Part shown: one piece after another, positions 1 through 11,087 of the stretch | Layout of the letters: every line of letters begins with the position of its first letter | Position numbering within the stretch: position 1 is the stretch's first letter | Source of the DNA: Methylocaldum sp. 14B | GTDB taxonomy: Bacteria; Pseudomonadota; Gammaproteobacteria; Methylococcales; Methylococcaceae | NCBI RefSeq assembly: GCF_002005105.1 | Contig: NZ_MSCV01000026.1 | Location: forward strand, 1 to 64,000 | Length of the DNA: 64,000 nucleotides | Direction: 5' to 3' | The notes under the pieces: model-generated | Databases searched by the model: none | What the model saw: the letters and a program-made list of their open reading frames with translations, nothing else | Told to the model about the DNA's origin: nothing | Translations under genes and position numbers: made by a program

Positions 1-427
1 GGCCGGGTTTCCACCGCGAGGAAAAAGGTGGCCACGCCATATTCCAGGCGTCGAGAAGAGACACGATTCAAGTGCTGTGCGCTGGTTCCTAAACGACCGT
101 TGGAGAACCCATGTTGACAAGCCCGTGCGTCTCGATTAGCAGCGGCTACGGGAAAAAGCTAGAGCTTCTCGGATAAGGCGATAAGGCACCAAGCAGGAGC
201 TTGGGCGCCAGCAGAAAGGCTCGTTTGCGATTGAAAGAGCGGCGCCGGCGCTCTCCGAGACACGGTTTCCGATTTGAAGGATCGCAGTAGCGCCGCGCGC
301 CCTCCGCTAATGCCCTATTCGCGCGGAACAGCCCTCGATCGTCGCCTCCTGCGTCTTCAAGAGATTGTCGCAATCCCCCGGCCCCTTGAGCGGGGCCGGT
401 GCAGGATAATTTCTACGCGAACTATCG
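1..427. other. No supportable gene
   Basis: I see no convincing coding region, RNA gene or repeat here. The open frames are short, lack ribosome sites and have arginine-rich, low-complexity translations typical of antisense shadows in GC-rich DNA. The only structure is the hairpin near the right end, listed separately. The left edge may hold the end of something that starts outside the window. Confidence 0.5.
378..399 (-). terminator. GC-rich hairpin downstream of the small secreted protein gene
   Basis: An 8-bp perfect stem (CCGGCCCC / GGGGCCGG) with a 6-base loop lies about 30 bases beyond the stop of the minus-strand gene at 428-772. No T-run follows it on that strand, so it may be a 3' end stabiliser or a weak terminator rather than a classical intrinsic terminator. 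Confidence 0.4.
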
Positions 428-772
428 CTAGCGGTTACGGCCACCCCCGGGGCCCATTCCTCCTCCGCCCGGCCCCATACCGCCACCTCTTCCGGTCGGA
501 GGCTCGTCGGGAATGGTCACTCCGCGCTCCTTGGCGCGCTCCTTCATACGCTCATGGTGCTCCTTGCGAATTTGCTCGCGCTCTTCAGCCGTCTTAGCGC
601 CGCGCATTCTATCGCGATATTCGGCACGCTCTTGCTCTGTCATCAATTGCTTGCCATAGATTTGTTCCTGTGTTTGCGAACGTTGCTGGCTCCGCTCCTG
701 AGCCTCCGTGACTGCAACGCTCGCGGAAAGCGTTACAACACTCGCGAGAACTACCAGTGTTCGATACGCCAT
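428..772 (-). CDS. Small secreted charged protein with Gly/Pro-rich tail
   Basis: Predicted 114-aa exported protein of unknown function. The chosen ATG at 772 has a strong AAAGGAGG site just upstream and begins a clear signal peptide (MAYRTLVVLASVV, cleavage near VTEA-QE). A longer frame to 949 would put 59 unrelated residues before the signal sequence and is rejected. The mature part is highly charged (QERAEYRDRMRGAKTAEE and similar) and likely helical, followed by a tail of GGGMGPGGG repeats. Similar small, charged periplasmic proteins are common in proteobacteria and carry no assigned role. No operon partner is visible: it stands alone between two gene-poor stretches. Confidence 0.75.
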   Translation of the reverse strand: MAYRTLVVLASVVTLSASVAVTEAQERSQQRSQTQEQIYGKQLMTEQERAEYRDRMRGAKTAEEREQIRKEHHERMKERAKERGVTIPDEPPTGRGGGMGPGGGGMGPGGGRNR

Positions 773-1049
773 TATTGCCTCCTTTCGCTTGGATTGAGAG
801 AGACGTCCGTCGGGCGTAGGAAATATCCCGGCGGCACCGAGCGCAAACGATGTGTCTCGACTAGACAATCGCTCTTTGATTTTGAACTGAGAGCATCCAT
901 CCTCTTTTATGAGCAGAATGCGCGGATCGAAAAAAGCCAATAAGCTCAATCTTCGGCCTCGTGACCCGGCTTACAGAGCACAAAAAACGACGCCGCTCGA
1001 ACCGAGTTCCAATAGGCATGAGAGACTTTCGACTTTCAGGGTATTTGCA

Positions 1050-1160
1050 CGGCTTGCGTAAAATTCCTCTTATGCGCTACCCTGCTATTGCCGCTCTAAC
1101 TGTGCCTCCAACATCAGTGCATGCGGCAAGAGACCCGGCAGAAATGTCGGGTCTCTTTTT
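1050..1160 (+). ncRNA. Candidate small RNA ending in an intrinsic terminator
   Basis: The terminator at 1129-1160 has no plus-strand protein gene to serve. About 50-80 bases upstream is a weak promoter-like pair, TTGCAC and TCTTAT, 17 bases apart (about 1045-1073). A transcript of roughly 80-90 nt would result. The hexamers match the sigma-70 consensus poorly, so the call rests mainly on the orphan terminator. Confidence 0.3.
1129..1160 (+). terminator. Strong rho-independent terminator
   Basis: Perfect 9-bp stem AGAGACCCG / CGGGTCTCT, 10-base loop, then a T-run (TTTT at 1157-1160). The other strand has no T-run, so it works on the plus strand. It is not preceded by a recognisable protein gene. 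Confidence 0.8.
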
Positions 1161-1399
1161 GCCGGAACAGTTCCATAAAACCCGCGCGGCTTCACGTAGA
1201 AAGTCTCTCTTGCCTATATAGACAGAATTCCCGCCTCGATTCCGTCAAGTTTCGCAAAAATCCTTTGAAACTTATTTTTTCGCACCCCGGCCGGTAGCTC
1301 GTGCGAGTCGCAAAGGATAAGGACGGGTCGACTGCAGCTCTTTCCACCGCATCGAGATCTTCTGCTTGGACAAGCTGGATCGCTGCCTGTTTCGACCTG

Positions 1400-1428
1400 T
1401 CACACGAGGTAACCGCTTTCGGTATAAT
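1400..1428 (+). promoter_or_regulatory. Candidate promoter for the DUF2726-yffB-dapE operon
   Basis: Perfect TATAAT at 1423-1428 with only a poor -35 match (TCACAC at 17-base spacing). It would leave a leader of about 150 bases before the first start codon at 1586. Confidence 0.4.
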
Positions 1429-1585
1429 GCGCGGCAAACTAAACAATCATCGTCTACCAGCTCCCTGGTAAATATTCGAGCCGAGTTGTCCTTTCCAGCA
1501 TTTGCTGCTCTTTTCGATGGATGGGTGCCCGGCGCTTTTCCGACGAGATCCGCTCTTGGGGAACACGGCGTTTTGGAGAAAATGA

Positions 1586-2160
1586 ATGAATTGGTTGATT
1601 CTTGTCGGGATCGCCGCTCTTGCTGCCTTGCTGCTGTTCGTCCGAAGCTCGTCGAGATCGTCCGAAAAGGCACGAAAATCCGCATATCGCAGAGAGGATT
1701 TTCTGTTTTCGTCCGAAGAACGGGTTTTCTTTTTCGCCCTAAAACAGGCCGTCGGCGACGACTATGAAATTTTTGGCAAAATTCCCGTAATCGAGCTCAT
1801 TTCCCAACGCGACGAAGGTGCAAGCGATGGCGCAAGAAAAGCCTTCGAGCAAGTTGGCGACCGATGTTTCGATTTTGTCCTGTGCGGTAAAACCGATCTA
1901 TCCGTCGCTTGCGCTTTGGAACTTTACGAACATTCCGTATCCGGAAAGCGAACCGCCGCAACACCGGCTGATCCCTTAAGAGCGGTCTGCGACGCCGCTG
2001 GTCTGCCTTTGGTGCGAATCGAAGCCGGACCGTTTTACGACGCAATGGAAATCAAACAAAGCATTGCTTCGGCTGTCCGCAAGGAGCCCTTGTATCTGGT
2101 CGAATCGGACGGCCGTAAGGAGCCTCGAATTTCCAGTATCGAAGATATCGAGTTCGACCC

Positions 2161-2164
<4 letters not shown>
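1586..2164 (+). CDS. Membrane-anchored DUF2726-like protein
   Basis: 192-aa protein with one N-terminal membrane helix (MNWLILVGIAALAALLLFV) and a cytoplasmic domain. Residues around 42-75 (FLFSSEERVFFFALKQAVG, then a GKIPVIELI segment) fit the start of DUF2726, a nuclease-like fold often attached to membrane helices or zinc fingers. No zinc finger is present and the function is unknown. Its stop overlaps the start of the next gene by 4 bases (ATGA), so it is translationally coupled to the yffB-like gene and dapE. The family assignment comes from memory of the motif pattern. Confidence 0.7.
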
Positions 2165-3629
<1,465 letters not shown>

Positions 3630-3646
3630 AGGATAGAGACCCAATC

Positions 3647-4501
3647 ATGGAAAAAGACCTGCAATCTCCCCTGGTCAGTGCGGAATGGCTCGCTAAGCAC
3701 CTTCATACCTCCGACATCGTCATACTCGATGCCACATTTTTCCTTCCCAACCAAGGGCGCGATGCAGAGCAGGAATATTTCGCTGCGCATATTCCGGGAG
3801 CCCGATTCTTCGATATCGACGCCGTTGCCGACCAAGGCAATTCGCTGCCGCACATGCTGCCCTCCCCCGAGTTCTTTGCCGCATCGGTCGGTCAACTGGG
3901 CATCGCTAATCAGACCCATGTCGTCGTTTACGACAACAACAGCTTCATGGCTTCGGCCCGAGTCTGGTGGACCTTCCGCGTGTTCGGCCATGATCGAGTG
4001 TCGGTTCTGGATGGCGGACTGGAAAACTGGAAAGCGAAGGGATTCCCCGTCGATACAAGCCGCGTCACCGCCGAAACCCGACCGTTCAAGACCACGTTCG
4101 ACCCTAGCTTGGTCCGGAATCTCGACGAAATGAAAGCACTGATCGGCAGCACCGCGACGCAAATAATCGATGCCCGCTCGCCTGGGCGATTCGCCGGTAG
4201 GGAACCCGAACCTCGTCCCGGCATTCGGTCGGGCCATATTCCCGGAAGCAAGAACCTTTTCTTCAAGAGGCTGGTCGACGAGTCGACGCAGTGTTTGAAG
4301 CCCGCTGCCGAGATCCGAAAAGAGTTCGAGGATGCCGGCACCGATTTCGAGAAGCCGATCGTCACCACATGCGGAACAGGCGTAACCGCATCGGTACTCG
4401 CTCTCGGCTTGTATTGTCTCGGTCGTGAATCCGTCGCCGTCTACGATGGTTCATGGACCGAATGGGGCGGTCTAAGCGACACCCCTGTAAGCGTCGGCTA
4501 G
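3647..4501 (+). CDS. sseA: 3-mercaptopyruvate/thiosulfate sulfurtransferase
   Basis: 284-aa protein with two rhodanese domains, the normal size for the SseA family. The second domain carries the active-site loop CGTGVTA with the sulfur-accepting Cys at about residue 242; the CG[ST]G pattern favours mercaptopyruvate over thiosulfate as donor. Other family motifs include HIPGARFFDID in the first domain and RSGHIPGSKNL before the second. An AGAGGAT ribosome site precedes the ATG. It starts 17 bases after dapE and probably belongs to the same transcript. Confidence 0.9.
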   Translation: MEKDLQSPLVSAEWLAKHLHTSDIVILDATFFLPNQGRDAEQEYFAAHIPGARFFDIDAVADQGNSLPHMLPSPEFFAASVGQLGIANQTHVVVYDNNSFMASARVWWTFRVFGHDRVSVLDGGLENWKAKGFPVDTSRVTAETRPFKTTFDPSLVRNLDEMKALIGSTATQIIDARSPGRFAGREPEPRPGIRSGHIPGSKNLFFKRLVDESTQCLKPAAEIRKEFEDAGTDFEKPIVTTCGTGVTASVLALGLYCLGRESVAVYDGSWTEWGGLSDTPVSVG

Positions 4502-4682
4502 TAGTCTCGAAAGCGGCCAATTCGGATCGATAGGACGTTTTTTGACCTCCCTTTCGTCACTCTATGCGAATCAGTCGAGCGATAGAACGAAAATCCGACT
4601 ATTTTTATCAAGTTCCAACATCTGAGATAATGGCCGTTCGCTCTCAATCGAAGCGTTGGAATCGTCCGTCGGATACGCCGAT

Positions 4683-4913
4683 ATGGCCAAAAAGAACCTG
4701 AATTTCGAAGAGGCCCTGGCCGAACTGGAGCAATTGATCGAGCGTATGGAACAAGGCAGCCTTCCCTTGGAGGAATCGCTAAAGCTGTTCGAGCGCGGGG
4801 TTCAATTGACCCGTTTCTGCCAAAAAGCTTTGAAAGAAGCTGAACAAAAGGTCCAGATTTTGCTGGAAGAAAACGGAGAACCTACCTTAAAGCCCTTTGC
4901 CGATGAATCTTGA
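4683..4913 (+). CDS. xseB: Exodeoxyribonuclease VII small subunit
   Basis: 76-aa small helical subunit that partners XseA in degrading single-stranded DNA. The sequence [18 protein letters not shown] followed by [14 protein letters not shown] is the family hallmark. The ATG at 4683 (MAKKNLNF) is chosen over a TTG at 4656 because it matches the usual N-terminus. It overlaps ispA by 11 bases, giving the conserved proteobacterial order xseB-ispA-dxs. Confidence 0.93.
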   Translation: MAKKNLNFEEALAELEQLIERMEQGSLPLEESLKLFERGVQLTRFCQKALKEAEQKVQILLEENGEPTLKPFADES

Positions 4914-5805
4914 AACCGATTTGAATCACTTCATGCAGATCTGCCAGGCACGGGCAGAATCGGCCTTGGATCTCAGGCTGCCGGCGGCAAGCCGAATGCC
5001 CGAGCGTTTGCATCAAGCGATGCGCTATTCCGTCTTGGGAGGCGGAAAAAGACTGCGTCCTTTGTTGACGTATGCGACCGGGCAAGCCGTCGGCGTTCCC
5101 TGGGAATGCCTCGATGGCCCCGCCTGCGCCGTGGAATTCATCCACGTCTATTCGCTGATCCACGACGATTTGCCCGCCATGGACGATGACGATCTGAGGC
5201 GCGGCAAACCGACCTGCCACATCGCATTCGATGAAGCAACGGCGATCCTGGCAGGAGATGCCCTGCAAGCGCTGGCTTTTCACGTTCTGTCCCACGATCC
5301 GTCCATTGCGGTGCCTGCCGGTAGCCGGCTTGCGATGATCGAGACCTTAGCAACGGCGAGCGGATCGTTCGGCATGGTCGGCGGTCAAGCCATAGACCTC
5401 GATTCGGTTGGAAAAACTCTGGATCTGCCGAGCTTGGAGAATATGCACATTCGAAAGACGGGAGCCCTGATTCGCGCCAGCGTCAAACTGGCGACTCTGG
5501 CGAATCCGTCGCTCGATGGTGACATCGCCGAAAAACTGGACCATTACGCCAAGTGCATCGGCCTGGCATTCCAAATTCAGGACGACGTCTTGGATGAAGA
5601 AAGCGATACCCAGACTTTGGGCAAGACCCAAGGCAAAGACCGGGACAATAACAAGCCCAATTACCCCGCACTTTTGGGATTGGCGGGCGCGAAGCAAAAG
5701 GCGCGCGAGCTGCATGAAGAGGCTTTGGACACGTTATCCGGTCTTGGTGCCGAGGGCGAAATCCTGCGTGCGCTGTCGCTTTTCATTATCGAACGGCGCG
5801 CCTAA
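4903..5805 (+). CDS. ispA: Farnesyl diphosphate synthase
   Basis: 300-aa short-chain trans-prenyltransferase that condenses IPP with DMAPP and GPP to give FPP. Both aspartate-rich motifs are visible: [14 protein letters not shown] (first) and QIQDDVLD (second). Other family segments are [14 protein letters not shown] and GKTQGKD. The ATG at 4903 (MNLETD) is preferred over a TTG two codons earlier. FPP feeds ubiquinone, undecaprenyl and squalene-type products; dxs just downstream supplies the precursors. Confidence 0.95.
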   Translation: MNLETDLNHFMQICQARAESALDLRLPAASRMPERLHQAMRYSVLGGGKRLRPLLTYATGQAVGVPWECLDGPACAVEFIHVYSLIHDDLPAMDDDDLRRGKPTCHIAFDEATAILAGDALQALAFHVLSHDPSIAVPAGSRLAMIETLATASGSFGMVGGQAIDLDSVGKTLDLPSLENMHIRKTGALIRASVKLATLANPSLDGDIAEKLDHYAKCIGLAFQIQDDVLDEESDTQTLGKTQGKDRDNNKPNYPALLGLAGAKQKARELHEEALDTLSGLGAEGEILRALSLFIIERRA

Positions 5806-5965
5806 GCCCTTACGGCGAAAGCTATATCGCTTCCTTGAAACGGCATCCGCAGAACAAACTATCCTTGAAAGCTAAAACTTCGAGTTTCATAATTGGTCGG
5901 CTCATGCCTGATTCAGGATCATCTTTTACCCGCGAATAAGCCTGGTTTGAAGCCTCACAACATCA

Positions 5966-7885
5966 ATGAATAAAGCGAACGAATACCCTCTCCTACAAAC
6001 CGTCGGCAGTCCCGCGGACTTACGCGCCCTACCCGAAGATCAATTACCTCAACTCGCTGAGGAACTGCGCGCTTTTTTGCTGGATAGCGTAAGTCAGTCG
6101 GGCGGTCATTTGGCAGCCGGATTGGGTGCGGTCGAACTCACCATCGCGTTGCACTATGTCTTCGACACGCCTGAAGACAAGCTGGTTTGGGATGTGGGCC
6201 ACCAGGCTTATCCCCACAAGATCTTGACCGGCCGCCGCGAAAGGTTGCTTTCCATTCGCAAGAAGAACGGACTCTCCGCATTTCCGAATCGGGATGAAAG
6301 CCCTTACGACTGTTTCGGCGTCGGTCACTCGAGCACATCGATCAGCGCGGCGCTCGGAATGGCGATTGCCGCGTCGCTTCGTAAGCGCGACACCCATGCC
6401 GTTGCTATCATCGGCGATGGCGGCTTGACGGGCGGAATGGCGTTCGAAGCGCTTAACCATGCCGGCGTGCTAGACGCCAATCTACTCGTCGTCCTCAACG
6501 ACAACGAGATGTCCATATCGCCCAATGTTGGAGCGCTCAATAATTATCTGGCAAGACTTCTCTCCAGCAAGTTCTATTCGACGGTGCGGCAGGGCAGCAA
6601 GCAGATTCTGATGCGAAGCATGCCCAGCGTATGGGAGCTCGCGCGCCGCGCCGAAGAGCACGTCAAAGGCATGGTCGCCCCTGGGACCTTGTTCGAAGAA
6701 TTGGGTTTCAACTATATCGGGCCGGTCGATGGCCATAATCTCGATACGTTGATTCCGACCTTGCGTAATTTGCGGGATTTGCCCGGTCCCCGGTTTTTAC
6801 ACGTCGTCACCAAGAAGGGCAAAGGGTATTTACCGGCCGAGAAAGACCCGGTCGCTTACCACGGCGTTTCCTCCTTCGATCTCAGCAAAGATCATCTGCC
6901 GAAGTCCAAACCGGGAAGCCCGAGCTTCACCGAAGTATTCGGACAATGGCTGTGCGACATGGCGGCAAGGGATAATCGCCTGCTCGGTATCACGCCTGCC
7001 ATGCGGGAGGGCTCCGGGCTCGTGGAATTCTCGACTCGGTTTCCGGACCGTTATTTCGATGTCGGGATCGCCGAGCAACACGCGGTAACCTTGGCCGCCG
7101 GCCAGGCCTGCGAAGGTTACAAGCCGGTGGTCGCGATTTATTCGACCTTCTTGCAGCGTGCCTATGATCAACTCATACACGACGTAGCGCTTCAGAATTT
7201 GCCCGTCCTGTTCGCCATCGATCGCGCCGGGCTGGTTGGCCCCGATGGACCGACTCACGCCGGAAGTTTCGACATAAGCTTCATGCGCTGCATTCCGAAT
7301 ATGGTGATCATGGCGCCGGCCGACGAAAACGAGTGCCGGCAGATGCTTTTCACCGGATTCCAGCATAATGGTCCCGCTGCTGTCCGTTATCCCCGAGGCA
7401 AAGGTCCCGGCGTTTCGGTTGTCGCTGAGATGACCGCTCTTCCGATAGGTAAAGGTGAAATCCGGCGTCGCGGCAAAAGGATCGCGATACTCGCGTTCGG
7501 GACTTTGCTCGCCCCCTCGATCGAAGCCGGAGAAAGGATTGACGCTACCGTGGTTAACATGCGTTTCGTGAAACCGCTGGACGAAGCGCTGATTCTGGAA
7601 TTGGCGAAGACTCATGAAATATTCGTGACGGTCGAAGACAACGCCATCGCCGGAGGGGCCGGCAGCGGCGTCAATGAACTACTGCAATCTCGCCAATGTT
7701 ATGTTCCCGTACTCAATGTCGGTCTGCCGGACCAATTTCTCGATCAGGGCAGTCGCGAAGAATTACTGACGCTTTGCGGCCTGGATTCCGATGGCATCAC
7801 GGAAACCATCGAGCAGTACGTGGGAAACCTCGATGCCCTGAAGCCGGCTTCGCCCCGTGTTACGGTGGCCACGCGAGGCCTATGA
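5966..7885 (+). CDS. dxs: 1-deoxy-D-xylulose-5-phosphate synthase
   Basis: 639-aa ThDP enzyme at full family length. It condenses pyruvate and glyceraldehyde 3-phosphate, the entry step of the MEP isoprenoid pathway. Motifs: [15 protein letters not shown] near residue 75, [12 protein letters not shown], the ThDP/Mg site running from [15 protein letters not shown] to NDN, the catalytic glutamate in GIAEQHAVT near 370, and [15 protein letters not shown] near 430. A 160-base gap separates it from ispA, so it may have its own promoter. It ends one base before the apt start codon. Confidence 0.96.
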   Translation: MNKANEYPLLQTVGSPADLRALPEDQLPQLAEELRAFLLDSVSQSGGHLAAGLGAVELTIALHYVFDTPEDKLVWDVGHQAYPHKILTGRRERLLSIRKKNGLSAFPNRDESPYDCFGVGHSSTSISAALGMAIAASLRKRDTHAVAIIGDGGLTGGMAFEALNHAGVLDANLLVVLNDNEMSISPNVGALNNYLARLLSSKFYSTVRQGSKQILMRSMPSVWELARRAEEHVKGMVAPGTLFEELGFNYIGPVDGHNLDTLIPTLRNLRDLPGPRFLHVVTKKGKGYLPAEKDPVAYHGVSSFDLSKDHLPKSKPGSPSFTEVFGQWLCDMAARDNRLLGITPAMREGSGLVEFSTRFPDRYFDVGIAEQHAVTLAAGQACEGYKPVVAIYSTFLQRAYDQLIHDVALQNLPVLFAIDRAGLVGPDGPTHAGSFDISFMRCIPNMVIMAPADENECRQMLFTGFQHNGPAAVRYPRGKGPGVSVVAEMTALPIGKGEIRRRGKRIAILAFGTLLAPSIEAGERIDATVVNMRFVKPLDEALILELAKTHEIFVTVEDNAIAGGAGSGVNELLQSRQCYVPVLNVGLPDQFLDQGSREELLTLCGLDSDGITETIEQYVGNLDALKPASPRVTVATRGL

Positions 7886-7886
7886 T

Positions 7887-8402
7887 ATGGAAAAGCTCAA
7901 AGCGGCCATCCGGGATATTCCGGATTTTCCAAAGCCGGGCATTCTCTTCAAGGACATCACGCCTCTAGTCAAGGATCCGGTCACATTGAGGTTGGCGGTG
8001 CACCATTTGTTGCACCCATACCTCGGCCGGGAAATCACTGCGGTCGCCGGCATGGAAGCGCGCGGCTTTATTTTTGGCTCGTTGGTCGCCTGGGAGTTGG
8101 GCGTAGGGTTCATCCCTCTTCGAAAACCCGGAAAACTCCCTTATGACGTGCAAACCATTAGTTACGACCTCGAATATGGATCCGCTGCGCTCGAGGTGCA
8201 TATCGATGCGTTGGGTCCCGAAGACAAGGTTCTCTTGGTAGACGATCTGTTGGCTACCGGTGGCACGGCTAAAGCCAGCTGCGAGCTGGTCGAGTCTTTG
8301 GGCGCGGAAATCGTCGGTTGCGCGTTTGTCGTGGAGCTCGATGAGCTGAAAGGACGGGATAAATTGGAACGATACTCCGTCCATTCACTCTTACACTATT
8401 AA
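7887..8402 (+). CDS. apt: Adenine phosphoribosyltransferase
   Basis: 171-aa type I PRTase converting adenine and PRPP to AMP in purine salvage. The ATG at 7887 starts MEKLKAAIRDIPDFP, the classical N-terminus; longer frames begin inside dxs. The PRPP loop reads VLLVDDLLATGGTA (about residues 119-132) and the substrate region GMEARGFIFG is intact. Spacing to dxs is one base, so the two genes are almost certainly co-transcribed. Confidence 0.95.
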   Translation: MEKLKAAIRDIPDFPKPGILFKDITPLVKDPVTLRLAVHHLLHPYLGREITAVAGMEARGFIFGSLVAWELGVGFIPLRKPGKLPYDVQTISYDLEYGSAALEVHIDALGPEDKVLLVDDLLATGGTAKASCELVESLGAEIVGCAFVVELDELKGRDKLERYSVHSLLHY

Positions 8403-8546
8403 TTGCGCAACAACGCTGTCATTAACCGGTGAGCATACTTCGTACGGCGCATTTCTTCTGTCCGACAATGCCGTGGCTTCATTCTTATCAGTGAAAATAG
8501 TGCCTGCGTCCGTACCCAACGGCGTGCCCAAGCGGCCGAGATTCAG

Positions 8547-9389
8547 ATGAGCAGCGCCGGGCACATCGGGAGCACGGATGCGCCGTCAAGCCGAAAAACG
8601 GTGGTCGCGCGTATCCTCCACATCACCGACTTTCACTTTCTTGCCGAACAAGGCCAAACATTGCTTGGGGTGGAAACCGAGCTGAGTTTTGCGGCTGTTG
8701 TCGAACGCGCCAACCAGACCCCTTGGCGACCGGATCTGGCTCTCCTGACGGGCGACCTGGTTCAGGACCCGTGTGTTTCAAGTTATCAACGGCTTAAACA
8801 ACGGCTTACCGCCTTGGATGTCCACTGCTACTGCCTTCCGGGTAATCATGACGATCCTCGGCTCATGTCAGAACTTTTGCCGTCCGAGAATGTTCATGTC
8901 AGCCCGCAGATACTCCTGGACAAATGGCAGATCATTTGTCTGGACAGCACCATCAGCGGCAAGCCTAACGGGCGCTTGTCAGATGAACAGCTTCGCTTAC
9001 TCGAAATTTCGCTGACCGAACACTCCGACCGTTATGCCCTTATCGCGCTTCACCATCACCCTATCCCCAGCGGCAGCCTGTGGATGGATACCATGGTGCT
9101 GGAAAATGCGGACGAGTTTTTGACGATAACTCAGAAATACCCTCACGCTCGAGTCGTCGTATTCGGCCACGTACATCAAGCGATGGACGAGGTATACGGA
9201 CGGCTGCGTCTACTCGCCTCCCCTTCAACGTGCTTTCAGTTCAAACCCCTAAGTCCGGATTTTGCCGTCGACCGGGCTCCTCAAGGCTACCGATGGATTG
9301 AGCTTTACGCCGACGGAACGATAGATACCGGCGTGGAGCGGCTCGCTGAGATGCCGGCAGGTCTGGAGTTCACGTCAAAAGGATATTGA
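8547..9389 (+). CDS. cpdA: CpdA/Icc-like cyclic nucleotide phosphodiesterase
   Basis: 280-aa class III metallophosphoesterase. The dimetal motifs appear in order: D-x-H in ITDFHF, GDLV, GNHDD, HHHP, and GHVH near the C-terminus. Overall layout and length match CpdA, which hydrolyses cAMP in gammaproteobacteria. The first 20 residues (MSSAGHIGSTDAPSSRKTVV) look unstructured, and a later start is possible. The substrate cannot be proven from sequence; related enzymes act on other phosphodiesters. It is convergent with the porin gene at 9416. Confidence 0.8.
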   Translation: MSSAGHIGSTDAPSSRKTVVARILHITDFHFLAEQGQTLLGVETELSFAAVVERANQTPWRPDLALLTGDLVQDPCVSSYQRLKQRLTALDVHCYCLPGNHDDPRLMSELLPSENVHVSPQILLDKWQIICLDSTISGKPNGRLSDEQLRLLEISLTEHSDRYALIALHHHPIPSGSLWMDTMVLENADEFLTITQKYPHARVVVFGHVHQAMDEVYGRLRLLASPSTCFQFKPLSPDFAVDRAPQGYRWIELYADGTIDTGVERLAEMPAGLEFTSKGY

Positions 9390-9415
9390 CGGCATTACTG
9401 GTTTGCATTGAACTG

Positions 9416-10609
9416 CTAAAAGCGAAAGGAAAGTTCCAGCGCGAATAAATCCCAGTCCGGGTCGAGTTTTTGTGGATCCGGATTCTCCGTGTCCGCAAGC
9501 CAGCCGGTGCCGTGTACACGATGATACTCCGCCCGCGCCATCCAGTTTGGGGTAATGTCCCAACGCAGACCGACCGTCCAATCCTTAGCGAAGCGACTGG
9601 AGCCTGGCCTACCGGTTCGCTGTTCGTACTTTTCGCCGTAACGATCGTTGATATCTTGATAAAGTACATCATAACGAACCATCATCTCGATTTCGTCGGT
9701 GAGGCGATATGTGCCTTGAACATAGTAACTTTCTCCCGTCGCAGCCGTGTTCGGAAGCAATGGGCCAAAATGTTTCAGGCGGGTATTGCGTAATGCATAT
9801 TCACCAGTTAACGATAGACGCTCGCCATTGTACTGTGCCGAAAAGACATACGGCTGAAACCGAACATCCCCATTGGAAAAAAAATCGTTTTGGCCCGAGT
9901 CGTAGCCCGCACGTGCCGAGGCAGCGGTAAATGCGAGACGAATGAGACCGCTCTGGTATTCGTAGAGAAGCTGACCGAGATAAGATAGATTTCCGTTGAA
10001 TTCACCTGGCCTATTCCTGCCAAGCATCGATGCCTCCAGAGACTTGTCGACCGTCGGCACTCCGACATTCATCCGTAATGAAAATGCGCCGATAGGACTT
10101 TCATACTCACCGTATGCTTGGCCTCCGTCCGACGAAAGTGCAAAGTTGCGAGTACGGTCGAAATAAATACTCTGCGGCAAAAAGATGGAAGGACGAGTAA
10201 AAGCTACGTCACGAGTCTCGTTATATAATCCAAGCGGGTTTTTTACCCGCCCCAAACGCAGTCCAGCGCGGATCTCTGCAGTTTCGAAAGCCGTAAAATC
10301 AAGTACGCCGTAATCCAACCGCACCTCTTCATCTTCCAACTCTCCGGCGCGGCGGTATAACACTTGGGCCGCCAAACCCAAGCGGCTCAATGGACGCAAT
10401 GAGACGTTAAACCCAGCCTCGGTAAAGTCCAAACTTCCGTCTTTACTGTCTCCGTAAAAATTATTTTCGGAGGTCAAAACAAAGTTTTGGCTAATAAAGC
10501 CGTGGTATTGGAAAGTATCTTTCCAATCGGCAAACGCGTTATGGCAGCTACAAAAAATTAGCGAAACGACCGTAAACCGGACCTTCTTGGGACGGAATAA
10601 ACTTGTCAT
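9416..10609 (-). CDS. Porin-like outer-membrane beta-barrel protein
   Basis: 397-aa predicted outer-membrane barrel. A signal peptide (cleavage near NAFA-DWKD) is followed by alternating amphipathic strands throughout, and the protein ends in an aromatic residue (LELSFRF), the typical barrel-assembly signal. No specific substrate motif is recognisable. The start codon overlaps the stop of the small phosphate-binding-like gene by 4 bases, so the pair is translationally coupled. The two genes look AT-richer than most of the window, which could reflect transfer. Similar barrel plus small PstS-like pairs occur in other gammaproteobacteria, with no established function known to me. Confidence 0.75.
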   Translation of the reverse strand: MTSLFRPKKVRFTVVSLIFCSCHNAFADWKDTFQYHGFISQNFVLTSENNFYGDSKDGSLDFTEAGFNVSLRPLSRLGLAAQVLYRRAGELEDEEVRLDYGVLDFTAFETAEIRAGLRLGRVKNPLGLYNETRDVAFTRPSIFLPQSIYFDRTRNFALSSDGGQAYGEYESPIGAFSLRMNVGVPTVDKSLEASMLGRNRPGEFNGNLSYLGQLLYEYQSGLIRLAFTAASARAGYDSGQNDFFSNGDVRFQPYVFSAQYNGERLSLTGEYALRNTRLKHFGPLLPNTAATGESYYVQGTYRLTDEIEMMVRYDVLYQDINDRYGEKYEQRTGRPGSSRFAKDWTVGLRWDITPNWMARAEYHRVHGTGWLADTENPDPQKLDPDWDLFALELSFRF

Positions 10610-11070
10610 TGGGTGACTTCACGAATGGTAATCGAGCGTACACTGCGGTCGATTTCCGCATCGGGTAGGTAGCCAATTGCTCCGGGTGTCTTCGAAATCA
10701 ACGTGCGCATTTCCTCGACAGTTGATACAGTTTCGGGGGCTTGTCCGGTACCGGAAAACACTTTGCGATCCCAGGTTTGTCTGAGCTGGTGTGCAAACAT
10801 TCCTAGATGTTTCTTGCAAAACTCTTTGTGGATTGGGCTGCTGTCCGGCAGTACGAACACGACTACAGGAGTTCCGTCCCGCCATGAACGCTGTGACATT
10901 GTGAATAATGCCCTAGCCTCCTGTTGGCTGATTTCGGAAACGGGAGCATTCGGGTGTACAACTACGGCTTGTGAAGCCGCCGTTTTGGAAGTGAATAGAA
11001 AAATGGCTAGCGTAATGAAACGCGCGACAAACGGAAAATAGCGCGTAGACTCCAAAAGCGGGAAGTTCAA
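10606..11070 (-). CDS. Small periplasmic PstS-like (phosphate-binding fold) protein
   Basis: 154-aa exported protein with an N-terminal hydrophobic stretch (FITLAIFLFTSKTAASQA). The mature part has the hallmarks of a minimal PBP-like domain: VVVHPNAPVSEIS at the start, a loop with SQRSWRDGTPVVVFVLP, and the terminal SKTPGAIGYLPD, where G-x-I-G-Y is the usual ligand-domain motif. At about 150 aa it is only half a normal PstS, so it may bind a ligand as a single lobe or act as a scaffold. It lies directly upstream of, and is coupled to, the porin-like gene. Confidence 0.7.
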   Translation of the reverse strand: MNFPLLESTRYFPFVARFITLAIFLFTSKTAASQAVVVHPNAPVSEISQQEARALFTMSQRSWRDGTPVVVFVLPDSSPIHKEFCKKHLGMFAHQLRQTWDRKVFSGTGQAPETVSTVEEMRTLISKTPGAIGYLPDAEIDRSVRSITIREVTQ

Positions 11071-11087
11071 AATCGGTTTTCGCGGCG

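Larger units (their letters stand above)
773..1585. other. Long intergenic stretch with a terminator and a possible promoter
   Basis: About 0.8 kb without a convincing protein gene. Candidate frames on both strands are arginine/serine-rich and have no ribosome sites. Two signals stand out and are listed separately: a strong plus-strand intrinsic terminator at 1129-1160 and a TATAAT box at 1423-1428. Confidence 0.5.

Noticed and set aside
146-373. 75-codon minus-strand frame at the left edge
   Set aside because: No ribosome site and no recognisable motif; composition is that of noise.
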